Of a stretch of DNA of 22,259 bases, positions 6,818 through 13,651 are shown in pieces (position 1 is the stretch's first letter; each line of letters begins with the position of its first letter). The notes under the pieces are model-generated. The model was not told the origin of the DNA, did not search any database, and worked only from the letters and a program-made list of their open reading frames with translations. Source of the stretch: DASZOC01 sp035550975 (GTDB lineage Bacteria > Actinomycetota > CADDZG01 > WHSQ01); contig DASZOC010000004.1 of assembly GCA_035550975.1 (NCBI GenBank), forward strand, positions 1 to 22,259, read 5' to 3'. Both the position numbers and the translations under genes were made by a program.

Positions 6818-6831
6818 GTTCCGCGCGGAAC
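6818..6831. promoter_or_regulatory. Perfect 14-bp palindrome upstream of the ANTAR gene
   Basis: GTTCCGCGCGGAAC is fully self-complementary. It lies 33 bases upstream of the ANTAR start in the 124-base gap before the DUF2294-like gene, where an operator would be expected. As RNA it would form a stem too tight to close a hexaloop, so a dimeric DNA-binding repressor site is more likely. Confidence 0.35.
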
Positions 6832-6909
6832 CTGCGAGACGCTCCTGGTGCCCCAACGAGGTCGTGGTCTCACGGTCCGTCCGCGTGTTACCTCGACCCG
6901 TCGTTCAGA

Positions 6910-7293
6910 TTACCCGCCGCCGTCGGCGGCGTCCCGTGGGTCTTCGTCGTTTCGATCGAGAAGGAAGATCTCGAACGAGTAGTCCGGGTTGAACACGACC
7001 TGGCTCTGATGCGCGAGGACCTTGCACCCGGTGACCTTCTCGACCGCATCCGTGAACGCGACGGTCATCTGCTCCTGGAACCGCAATCGCACCTGCCGCA
7101 CCAGAGCTTCGTCACCCGAGTCGACCAGCGTCTCTTCGATCTTGGTCATTCCGCCTTTGAGCACCACGAACAGGAAGTCGTCGTTCAGGTACGTCTTCGC
7201 CTCGACCGCACCCTTGCCGTAGTGCTGGGCTTTGAGCCGCACCATCTCGTTGGAAATCGCTGCCAGCATCTCGCCCGTGCTCTTCGGGGGCAT
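6910..7293 (-). CDS. DUF2294 / MpsC-like protein
   Basis: GGAGG seven to eight bases ahead of the ATG; 127 residues. The sequence follows the DUF2294 pattern: MLAAISNEMVRLKAQHYGKG (9-28), AKTYLNDDFLFVVLKGGMTK, a central helix with VRLRFQEQMTVAFTDAVEK, GCKVLAHQSQVVFNPDYSFEIFLL near the end, and a short acidic tail. Some members are annotated MpsC after the staphylococcal cation-translocating system, but the stand-alone actinobacterial form has no proven role. It has no membrane segment and is likely cytosolic. It is the first gene of a two-gene minus-strand run with the ANTAR protein. Confidence 0.82.
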   Translation of the reverse strand: MPPKSTGEMLAAISNEMVRLKAQHYGKGAVEAKTYLNDDFLFVVLKGGMTKIEETLVDSGDEALVRQVRLRFQEQMTVAFTDAVEKVTGCKVLAHQSQVVFNPDYSFEIFLLDRNDEDPRDAADGGG

Positions 7294-7431
7294 CGATCCT
7301 CCGGTTCGTCGACGTCTTCGCTGCGAGTCTCCCGACGCACCGAATCACTACCTCCTACCACGGTCGCAGGTCCGGGCGGGAGGAGCTTCACGAGCCACGC
7401 CCGCGGCCGGTGATCCCGTTACCGAACGTGC

Positions 7432-7457
7432 GTTCGGGAACCGGTGAACCTGGGTAT
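7432..7457 (+). promoter_or_regulatory. SigB/SigF-type stress promoter for the DUF3072 gene
   Basis: GTTC (7432-7435), 16 bases, then GGGTAT (7452-7457) fits the actinobacterial general-stress sigma consensus (GTTT-N15-17-GGGTA). Transcription would begin near 7464, leaving a leader of about 30 bases with the strong ribosome site at 7481-7488. Confidence 0.5.
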
Positions 7458-7492
7458 GGATCTTGCAGGCCCGACGAGGCGAGGAGGTACTG

Positions 7493-7690
7493 GTGGATAC
7501 CGAAGGGCGTAATCCGGAGAAGGACCCGCAGGAGTGGGTCACCGCGGACGAGCCGATGACGGGGCCGCAGGAGTCCTACGTCGAGACGCTCGCGCGGGAA
7601 GCCGGCGAAGACGTGCCGGAGGACCTGACGAAGGCCGAAGCATCCGAGAAGATCGACGAGCTCCAGGAGCGCACCGGCAGGGGCCAGTAA
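7493..7690 (+). CDS. DUF3072 family small acidic protein
   Basis: GAGGAGGT at 7481-7488 points to the GTG at 7493, giving 65 residues; an earlier in-frame start at 7463 has no ribosome site. The sequence carries the DUF3072 signature: EPMTGPQESYVETLAREAGE, then DLTKAEASEKIDELQERTG, which is predicted helical. Function is unknown. Its SigB/SigF-type promoter suggests a stationary-phase or stress protein, in line with the PP2C/STAS module about 1 kb away. It converges on tRNA-Pro 19 bases downstream. Confidence 0.85.
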   Translation: MDTEGRNPEKDPQEWVTADEPMTGPQESYVETLAREAGEDVPEDLTKAEASEKIDELQERTGRGQ

Positions 7691-7709
7691 CCACGAGGTG
7701 CAGATCAGT

Positions 7710-7786
7710 TGGTCGGGAAGGGGGGACTTGAACCCCCGACCTCCACGTCCCGAACGTGGCGCGCTACCAAGCTGCGCTACTTCCCG
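7710..7786 (-). tRNA. tRNA-Pro (anticodon CGG)
   Basis: On the minus strand the acceptor stem CGGGAAG pairs with CTTCCCG. The D arm is GCGCAGCTTGGTAGCGC, the anticodon stem CCACG/CGTGG encloses TTCGGGA (anticodon CGG), and the T arm is GGGGGTTCAAGTCCCCC. Discriminator A is followed by an encoded CCA (7710-7712). There is no intron or variable-arm anomaly. It sits 11 bases downstream of the metallophosphoesterase stop on the same strand. Confidence 0.97.
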
Positions 7787-7797
7787 TCGGCGGCATC

Positions 7798-8679
7798 CTA
7801 GCCCGCACGACCATCACCTGCGCCATCCGAGGCAACCCGTAGCAGCGTTGCTTCGGGGCGGCAGTTGAACCTGATCGGCGCGAAGCGGCCCGTTCCGAGG
7901 CCGGGGCTCACGTGCAGGTACGCATTGCCGATCGGATGCAGACCTCCGGCGAGGGTTGTCGGCAACGACGAATTGGTGACCAGCGGACCCACCAACGGGA
8001 AGCGGACCTGGCCGGCGTGCGTGTGGCCGCTCAGCACCAGATCGAACCCGCGCAGCATCCACTCGGACACGACGTCGGGACTGTGCGTGAGACCGACCGC
8101 CAGCACCTCGCCCGCGGCCCGCTCGACGTGGTGGATGTCCTGCCGCTTGAGGTAGGGATCGTCGACACCGGCGAACCGCATCTTTCCGTGAGGCGTGTCG
8201 ACGACGGCGGTGGTATTCGTGAGCCCGACCCACCCCTCCGCCCGCAGAAGCTGCTCCAACCGATCGGTGTCGGCGAACGGAGCGCGCATACCCGGCGCGC
8301 GCTTGCCGAAGTACTTGAGGTAGCTCTGGAACTGCGTCTGGTAGTAGTCGTGTGATCCCAGGACGTAGAACCGTCCGATCGTCGCCTCGATGCCGTTCAG
8401 CGCGGCCGCGATCGGCTCGATCCCCGAGTCGTCCTCGATCAGGTCTCCGGTAGCGACGGCGATGTCGGGCCGTCCGACGCGCGCGGGTAACGACTCGAGG
8501 AACCGCATCAACGACGCGTCCTTCGCATTCAGGTGCGTATCGGATATGTGCAGGATCGTCACGCGCGGAACAGCGCGCGCCACGGGGACGTCTACATGCT
8601 TGAGCCGATACCAGCGCGCTTCTACGAACGGATAGGCAGCCGCGGTCGCAAGGCCCAGCGCGGCGAGTAGCGGTTGCAT
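7798..8679 (-). CDS. Membrane-anchored metallophosphoesterase (YkuE-like)
   Basis: 293 residues. A hydrophobic N-terminus (LLAALGLATAAAYPFV) is probably a membrane anchor. A calcineurin-like phosphoesterase follows with the dimetal motifs SDTHLN (Asp47, His49), GDLI (Asp79), GSHDYY (His110, Asp111), LTHSP (His199) and SGHTHAGQ (His219, His221). The third motif is normally GNHD, where Asn is a metal ligand; here it is GSHD. The closest recognisable group is the YkuE/LpxH-like phosphodiesterases; the substrate is unknown. The ATG is 21 bases from the divergent phosphatase start and lacks a Shine-Dalgarno sequence, suggesting a leaderless transcript. Confidence 0.88.
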   Translation of the reverse strand: MQPLLAALGLATAAAYPFVEARWYRLKHVDVPVARAVPRVTILHISDTHLNAKDASLMRFLESLPARVGRPDIAVATGDLIEDDSGIEPIAAALNGIEATIGRFYVLGSHDYYQTQFQSYLKYFGKRAPGMRAPFADTDRLEQLLRAEGWVGLTNTTAVVDTPHGKMRFAGVDDPYLKRQDIHHVERAAGEVLAVGLTHSPDVVSEWMLRGFDLVLSGHTHAGQVRFPLVGPLVTNSSLPTTLAGGLHPIGNAYLHVSPGLGTGRFAPIRFNCRPEATLLRVASDGAGDGRAG

Positions 8680-8700
8680 CCGGTCGAGGATACTTAGCCG

Positions 8701-10251
8701 GTGAGACTGTCACTGCGCTGGAAGATCGCCGGCGGCTTCGGGATCCTCGTCGTACTCATCCTCGCGTTGAGCTGGATCACTTTCTCTTTGTTCGGCTCCC
8801 TGCGGGGCGTGCAACGCAAAGTGTTCGACGACGCGATCCCCGGCCTCGTCGCGGTCGACGAGATCGTGCGGTCGTACACCGCCCAATCGGCGGCCGTGCG
8901 CGGCTATCTCATCGGCAGCCAGCAGACGTTGCTCGCGCAGTACCGCGTCGAGCTCGACATCGCGGAGTTCTGGGAGGAACGTGCAGAGAACCTCTTCACC
9001 GACGAGAGCGAGCGTGCGTTGCTCGACGACCTCGTCGAGGCGGGCTCGTCGTTCCAGCTGCTGGTGGACGACGAGGTCCTCCCACTGGCCGAAGCAGGCG
9101 AGCGCTCGCAGGCGTTCAGGGTCCTGGGCCAGGAGGGGACGCCGCTGATCTCCGAGATCGAACGGCTCGGCACGCTCCTTCGAGAAGCTCAGGGCGAGGT
9201 GGTCGCCGCGACCGAGGAGAGCGTCAGGAGGGCCTCCAACCAGACGGTCGTGATCCTGCTGCTCGTGACCATAGCGATCGTGCTCCTCGGCGTATTCCTC
9301 GCGATCCTGCTCCCTCGGGCGCTGGTGGGCAACCTCTCGAAGCTCGTCGACGCGACTCGCGCGATCGGGCGCGGCGACCTCGACCAGGAGATCGACATCC
9401 ATTCGGGCGACGAGGTCGAAGAGCTCGCGACGCGTCTCCGCGAGATGCAGTCGGGACTGAAGCGATTGCAGCAGCTCGCGCTGCAGGACCGCGAGCTGGA
9501 GATCGCGGCGTCGATCCAGCGCAACCTCTTGCAGCGGACCGTCCCGGAGCCAGACGGCGCGCGGCTCGTGCCCCTGCAGCGCCAGGCGAACCTGGTGGGG
9601 GGCGACTGGTACGACGTCGACGCGACCGCGACCGAGCTGACGGTCGCGGTCGGCGATGCCTCGGGCAAGGGCATCGGCGCGGCCCTCATGGCGACGGTCG
9701 CTCTATCCGCATTGCGGGCTGAACGCTCGGCCGGCTCCGCGGCGCGGCAGATAGTCGCGCGTGTCAACACCGCACTGCGGGACGCAACCGACGCGGATTC
9801 GTTCACGACGCTGCTCTACGCGGTGCTCGATTGCTCCTCGGGGCAACTGCGCATGCTCAACATGGGCCACCCCGCCCCGTACCTCCTCCCGACGCCCGGC
9901 ACCGACCGGCGCGGCCACTACGTCGAGGGCCCTCGCAACCGCGCCGTGGGATGGTTCGCCGACCCGGGATTCGAGACGACGAGCGTGCTCCTCGAACGCG
10001 GCGATCGGTTGGTCCTCTTCACCGACGGATTCCTCGAGGCGAAGTCGTCGGGCGGAGAGGTCTTCGGCGAGCACCGCCTGGAAGACGCGCTCGTGCGTCT
10101 CACGGGGCTGGATTCGGCCGCTATCGTCGACGAGCTCGTGCGGGAGGTCGAGTCTTTCGCAGCCGGTAAGCTCGATGACGACCTGACGATGCTCGTGATC
10201 GAGTACGTCGGCACCGGCGCCCCGCCTGCGGCAGGCCCCGCCCCGGCGTAG
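8701..10251 (+). CDS. Membrane PP2C-type serine phosphatase (RsbU/SpoIIE family) with sensor and HAMP domains
   Basis: 516 residues. First membrane helix about 9-32; extracellular four-helix-type sensor about 35-178 (CHASE3/MCP-like, with RGYLIGSQQ); second helix about 182-205; HAMP about 205-258 (LVDATRAIGRGDLDQEI); coiled linker; SpoIIE-type PP2C about 280-503. Phosphatase motifs are IQRNLLQ, GGDWYD, VGDASGKG, NMGHPAP, FTDGFLEA and DDDLTML, so all metal-binding Asp are present. In partner switching such enzymes dephosphorylate a STAS antagonist, which then releases a sigma factor or other target. The STAS partner is the next gene, 25 bases on. GTG at 8701 is the first start that keeps the whole membrane helix. 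Confidence 0.94.
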   Translation: MRLSLRWKIAGGFGILVVLILALSWITFSLFGSLRGVQRKVFDDAIPGLVAVDEIVRSYTAQSAAVRGYLIGSQQTLLAQYRVELDIAEFWEERAENLFTDESERALLDDLVEAGSSFQLLVDDEVLPLAEAGERSQAFRVLGQEGTPLISEIERLGTLLREAQGEVVAATEESVRRASNQTVVILLLVTIAIVLLGVFLAILLPRALVGNLSKLVDATRAIGRGDLDQEIDIHSGDEVEELATRLREMQSGLKRLQQLALQDRELEIAASIQRNLLQRTVPEPDGARLVPLQRQANLVGGDWYDVDATATELTVAVGDASGKGIGAALMATVALSALRAERSAGSAARQIVARVNTALRDATDADSFTTLLYAVLDCSSGQLRMLNMGHPAPYLLPTPGTDRRGHYVEGPRNRAVGWFADPGFETTSVLLERGDRLVLFTDGFLEAKSSGGEVFGEHRLEDALVRLTGLDSAAIVDELVREVESFAAGKLDDDLTMLVIEYVGTGAPPAAGPAPA

Positions 10252-10276
10252 CCGGTTCGACGTAGAGGAGACCTAG

Positions 10277-10630
10277 GTGGCGCAACAGAAGATCCACATC
10301 GACATGACCGACGAGGGCGGCTACAAGGTCCTCAAGCCCGACGGGGACCTGGACGTCTACACGGTCGGCTCCCTGCGCGACTCGTTGGGCTCGATCGTCG
10401 AGGAGGACTCGCCCAAGGTGGTCGTCGACCTCGACTCGGTCCCGTTCATGGACTCGTCCGGTCTCGGCGCGCTGATGGGCGGTGTCCGTCGCCTGCGCGA
10501 AGCGGGCGGTGACCTCGCGATCGCCTGCACCCGGGAGCAGCACCTGAAGCTCTTCACCATCACCGGTTTCGGTGAGGGCGTCTCGATCGCGCCGACGGTC
10601 GAGGAAGCCGCCGCCGGCTTCAAGAGCTAG
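10277..10630 (+). CDS. STAS-domain anti-sigma factor antagonist
   Basis: AGAGGAG seven bases ahead of GTG; 117 residues, a single STAS domain. PDGDLDVYTVGSLRD (21-35) and VVVDLDSVPFMDSSGLGALM (48-67) are the family's strands. Ser60/Ser61 in DSSGLG is the phosphorylation site that the neighbouring PP2C would reset. No RsbW-like kinase or sigma gene is nearby, so those partners are encoded elsewhere. Its last codons share a palindrome (GAGCTAGCTC) with the stop of the opposite gene. Confidence 0.94.
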   Translation: MAQQKIHIDMTDEGGYKVLKPDGDLDVYTVGSLRDSLGSIVEEDSPKVVVDLDSVPFMDSSGLGALMGGVRRLREAGGDLAIACTREQHLKLFTITGFGEGVSIAPTVEEAAAGFKS

Positions 10631-10764
10631 CTCTCGGCGTCCTTCTCGTCCTTAGGCGCGTCGTCCCGGGCACGCGCCCGCTTGATCGTCGCGACGACCA
10701 GCATCGCGAACACGGCGACCAACGCCGAGGTGACGGAAACGAGGATGAGCTGCGCCGATGTCAT
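10627..10764 (-). CDS. 45-residue single-helix membrane protein
   Basis: ATG at 10764 with AGAGGT just upstream. One hydrophobic helix (LILVSVTSALVAVFAMLVVA, about 6-25) is followed by a charged cytosolic tail (KRARARDDAPKDEKDAES). No family is recognised. Stop TAG lies inside GAGCTAGCTC, which also supplies the TAG of the opposing STAS gene, so the two coding regions overlap by three bases at their ends. It is divergent from copD, whose start is 27 bases away. The ORF is short, but the clean start, helix and charged tail make it credible. Confidence 0.6.
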   Translation of the reverse strand: MTSAQLILVSVTSALVAVFAMLVVATIKRARARDDAPKDEKDAES

Positions 10765-10791
10765 GACCTCTTCTTAGTGTAGGACGACAAC

Positions 10792-11826
10792 ATGGGTTTC
10801 GAAGAGATCCTCCGCAACGTCGCGTACACGATCGCTCGGTTCATGGCGTTCTCGGCGCACGCATTCCTGTTCGGCGCCCCGGTCGTCATCCTTCTGGTGC
10901 TAAGACCCGCCTTCCGCGACGCGGCACACGAGCGGTGGGACGAGGGCCGGGCGCGCGTTGCCCGGCGGCTCGAGGGCCTGACGGCTTCCGCGCTCATCTC
11001 ATCCGCCGTCGCCACCGCGGTAGCGATCGCGCTACAGGCGACGCTGGTCGCGGAGCTCGACGAGGGAGACCTCGCGACGCCGTCGTTCTTGTCCGTCTTC
11101 TCGACCACGTTCGGCCAGTGGCATCTGTTCCGCTACCCGCTGCTCGCCGGGCTCTTCGTGCTGTTGTCGAGCAAGGTCGAGCAATGGTCGCTACGCCCCG
11201 GCGGCGGCGCGTCGCGCGTCTGGTGGGGCGGCTGGCTCGGCTTGTCACTGGCGTTGCTGGCGACCAGCAGCTTCACGGGTCACGCGGCCGTCTCGTCCCC
11301 GCGCGCGCTGGGGTTGGTCAACGACATCGTCCACCTGGGGGCTGCCTCGGTGTGGTTTGCCGGCATCGTGATCTTGGCCGTGCTGCTACCGGATGCATGG
11401 CGCGGCAGGGACGACCTGACGAGTCTCGAGCTGCTCGGACCGTCGGTCGTGCGCTTCTCGAAGGTCGCGCTGATCTCGATAACGACGGTCGCGGTGACGG
11501 GCACGATCAACTCACTGTTGAACGTCGCGAAGTTCGCTGACCTGTGGCGATCCCCTTACGGCCTCAGCCTGTCGACGAAGATCGCGCTGTTCCTCGGGGT
11601 CCTCGCTCTCGGGGGCGTCAACCACCTCGTTCTGCGCGAGCGGTTGCGCCGCGGCACGAACGCGGGCCGGGCCCGCTCGGCGCAACGCACCTTCCGCGTC
11701 ACGATCGCAACGGAGCTGGTGATCGCGGTCCTCATCATGGCGATGACGGGGTGGCTCGTCGGGCAGTCGAAGACGAGGCAGACGATGTTGCCCCCGGGGC
11801 CGCCGGTGACGACGGGCCGCGACTGA
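10792..11826 (+). CDS. copD: CopD-family copper resistance/transport membrane protein
   Basis: 344 residues with about eight hydrophobic helices. The CopD pattern is visible in the C-terminal half: SSFTGHAAVSSPRALGLVND, then IVHLGAASVWFAGIVILAVLLP and VVRFSKVALISITTVAVTGTIN with a following SLLNVAKFADLWRSPYG loop. This matches the CopD/YcnJ superfamily, thought to move copper across the membrane with the periplasmic or extracytoplasmic carrier CopC. His and Met residues near helix ends (HAFLFG, GQWHLFR, TGHAA) are possible copper ligands. The stop is two bases from the stop of the converging copC-like gene, so the usual copCD operon or fusion is here tail to tail. Confidence 0.88.
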   Translation: MGFEEILRNVAYTIARFMAFSAHAFLFGAPVVILLVLRPAFRDAAHERWDEGRARVARRLEGLTASALISSAVATAVAIALQATLVAELDEGDLATPSFLSVFSTTFGQWHLFRYPLLAGLFVLLSSKVEQWSLRPGGGASRVWWGGWLGLSLALLATSSFTGHAAVSSPRALGLVNDIVHLGAASVWFAGIVILAVLLPDAWRGRDDLTSLELLGPSVVRFSKVALISITTVAVTGTINSLLNVAKFADLWRSPYGLSLSTKIALFLGVLALGGVNHLVLRERLRRGTNAGRARSAQRTFRVTIATELVIAVLIMAMTGWLVGQSKTRQTMLPPGPPVTTGRD

Positions 11827-11828
11827 CG

Positions 11829-12704
11829 CTAGCGAGGGGTGGCTACGCGGAGCACCCAGCCGCCCACGGCCCCCATCAGGACCGCAAGCCCAAGCGCGAT
11901 CACGACCGTCGTGACGGTCGGGATGTCGGTCGGCGGTCCGCCGGGACCGCCGGCGATGACGTCGCGGTCGTCGCCGTGCCGGCCGCCTTGATGGTTGCCG
12001 TGGCCGCCGTTGTGCTTACCTCGGTTCTTGCCGTGCCCGCGGCCCTTGTGCATGCCGCCGTCGTCGTGGCGGCCGGAATCCGTGTGGCGCGAACCGGAGT
12101 GGTCGCTCATGTTCGAGTGGCCGGCCGTGTCGGAGTGCTCCATGCCCGACCCGCTCCCGGAGTGTGTGCCGCTGTGGCCGGAGCCCTCTCGGTTACCGCT
12201 GCCGCCCGAGTGGCCCTGATGGCCGCCGCCGTTACCGGAGCCGTCGGAGCCACCTTTGCCGCCGTGACCCTCGTGGCCTCCGTTATCGCCGCCACCGTCG
12301 CAGCCGCTCCCCGCGTGCACGGAGAACGTGAACCGGCCGGAGCCGGTCCCGGTCACGCCGGTCCCGTACCACTGGACGAGATAGGTCCCGTGATGCGGCG
12401 CGTCGCCGACCGCGATGCTGAGCTCGTTGTTCGCCGTGCCCCCCACCTTCGCATCGCCGACACTGACGACGGCACCGCAGTCGTCTGTCACTTTGATGTC
12501 GGACTCTCCGGTGAGCGGCTCCGAGAGCGTGACGCTGACGCGTGCGGGTGGCTTGTGCAGCTGGGCGCCCTCTTCGGGATCGGAAGACAGCATCTGCGGC
12601 GCGGCGAGGGCGGGCGCCGCGCTCCAGCCGACCAGCGCGAGGGCCAGGATCGAAGCGCGCAGAAGCAAAGCCATCCTCATATCTCTAGGGTTCTCCGACC
12701 CCAT
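11829..12704 (-). CDS. CopC-like exported protein with long His/Gly/Ser-rich linker and C-terminal membrane anchor
   Basis: 291 residues; GGAGG upstream of ATG. Signal peptide about 1-34 (ALVGWSAAPALA). CopC-type beta domain about 35-130 (SSDPEEGAQLHKPPARVSVT, then LSEPLTGESDIKV, HGTYLVQWYGTG, SGRFTFSV). Linker about 131-248 of Gly, Ser, Asp and 17 His (plus His130 at its border, and three Met), then one membrane helix (about 264-285) and a short basic end. CopC carriers usually bind Cu(II) through an N-terminal His and a later Asp-x-His (SADGHP type). Here the mature N-terminus reads APQML and the second motif is GTGVTGTGSG, so neither site is present. The linker may have taken over metal binding. 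Possible disulphide: Cys76 and Cys135. A second ATG at codon 9 or 11 is an alternative start. Confidence 0.85.
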   Translation of the reverse strand: MGSENPRDMRMALLLRASILALALVGWSAAPALAAPQMLSSDPEEGAQLHKPPARVSVTLSEPLTGESDIKVTDDCGAVVSVGDAKVGGTANNELSIAVGDAPHHGTYLVQWYGTGVTGTGSGRFTFSVHAGSGCDGGGDNGGHEGHGGKGGSDGSGNGGGHQGHSGGSGNREGSGHSGTHSGSGSGMEHSDTAGHSNMSDHSGSRHTDSGRHDDGGMHKGRGHGKNRGKHNGGHGNHQGGRHGDDRDVIAGGPGGPPTDIPTVTTVVIALGLAVLMGAVGGWVLRVATPR

Positions 12705-12732
12705 ACCGCCTCCTGCGCCGCCGGTCCCACCC

Positions 12733-12751
12733 TAGCGGCGACGGGCCGCTA
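12733..12751 (-). terminator. 7-bp hairpin between the hypothetical gene and copC-like gene
   Basis: TAGCGGC-GACGG-GCCGCTA is perfect in the arms and begins 6 bases after the stop of the gene at 12757. There is no T-run. It may end the arsA-sdhC operon, or act as an operator for copC, whose start is 29 bases further on. Confidence 0.35.
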
Positions 12752-12756
12752 CCGGA

Positions 12757-13632
12757 TCAGGCCTGGAGGGTCAGCTCCAGGATCACGCATTCGTCGCGCC
12801 AGCGGCGGGCGGTGTCCTCGGGGAGGCCCGGGATGTTCAGCCGCTTCTCCGCGATCTTCTCGGCCACCTCGTCCCATTCCGGCCCCTGCTCCAGGACCCT
12901 TACGTCGACCGGGATCTCGGCGACCTGCGAGTTCTTCCCCTTCCACCGCAACACGATCGTCGCCTCGCGCAGGTTCTCGGCCCCCGGGATCGTCTGCTGG
13001 CGCTCACCCGACAGGATGTGGATCTTGCCGGTCTTCGCGTCGTAGAGGAACCACACCGGCATCGTCTGCTCGCCCGCGGGTGAGTCCCACTTCAGCCACA
13101 GGATCGTCGACTTCTTCAGCGACTCCTGGATCGCCGCCGACGTCGCGCCGCTCGCGATCGTCTCGAGGTGCGGCGTGAGCTCGACGCCGTCACCGAGCTG
13201 GTAGACGACGTCGTTCCACGTGAGGTCGGTGGCGGTCAACGTGTACCAGGTAGACAGGTCGACGAAGCCCTCGATCGCTTCCGACGAGGTGGCGAAGTCG
13301 CGGTAGTAGGCGAGCTGAACCTCGCCGTCGTCGCGCTCGGCGAAGCAGAGGACCCAGTTGCGGTACTCGGGCGAGAGATAGCACTCGGCCCAGTGGACGC
13401 GAGGTTCGGCGACCTCTAGGTGCAGAGCGATCGACTCCCCCGGGAGGTTGACCTCGAAGCCGGTCCAGTAGGCGCGGATGACGCGCTTCACACCTCGCTC
13501 CCGTTCGACGCGCAGCAACGCTTTGGCGTCCGCGGCCCCGCCCTCTTTGATCCCCTGGCGGCCGATGACGCGAGCGACCTCGTCGAGGATGTCTTGCAGC
13601 GCCGTCTCGTAAGCCGGAGCGCGCAGCGCCAT
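12757..13632 (-). CDS. Uncharacterised protein; C-terminal part resembles a PPOX-type split barrel
   Basis: 291 residues; GGAG upstream of ATG. The N-terminal 170 residues have no family I recognise and are rich in Trp, Tyr and acidic strands (WAECYLSPEYRNWVLCFAER, AYYRDFATSSEAIEGFVDL). From about 180 (KKSTILWLKW, MPVWFLYDAKTGKIHILSGE, ENLREATIVLRWKGKN, IPVDVRVLEQGPEWDEVAEK) the strand order looks like the pyridoxamine-phosphate-oxidase/F420 split barrel. No membrane segment or export signal. It lies 19 bases after the SdhC-like stop and is probably the last gene of the ArsA-SdhC operon. The fold call is a judgement from strand patterns and is not secure. Confidence 0.7.
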   Translation of the reverse strand: MALRAPAYETALQDILDEVARVIGRQGIKEGGAADAKALLRVERERGVKRVIRAYWTGFEVNLPGESIALHLEVAEPRVHWAECYLSPEYRNWVLCFAERDDGEVQLAYYRDFATSSEAIEGFVDLSTWYTLTATDLTWNDVVYQLGDGVELTPHLETIASGATSAAIQESLKKSTILWLKWDSPAGEQTMPVWFLYDAKTGKIHILSGERQQTIPGAENLREATIVLRWKGKNSQVAEIPVDVRVLEQGPEWDEVAEKIAEKRLNIPGLPEDTARRWRDECVILELTLQA

Positions 13633-13651
13633 CAGTGCTCCGCCCGATGCA

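Noticed and set aside
11544..13178. 544-codon plus-strand frame running from copD through the copC-like gene
   Set aside because: Repetitive Val/Ala/Gly translation generated by the Gly/His codons on the opposite strand, with no domain.
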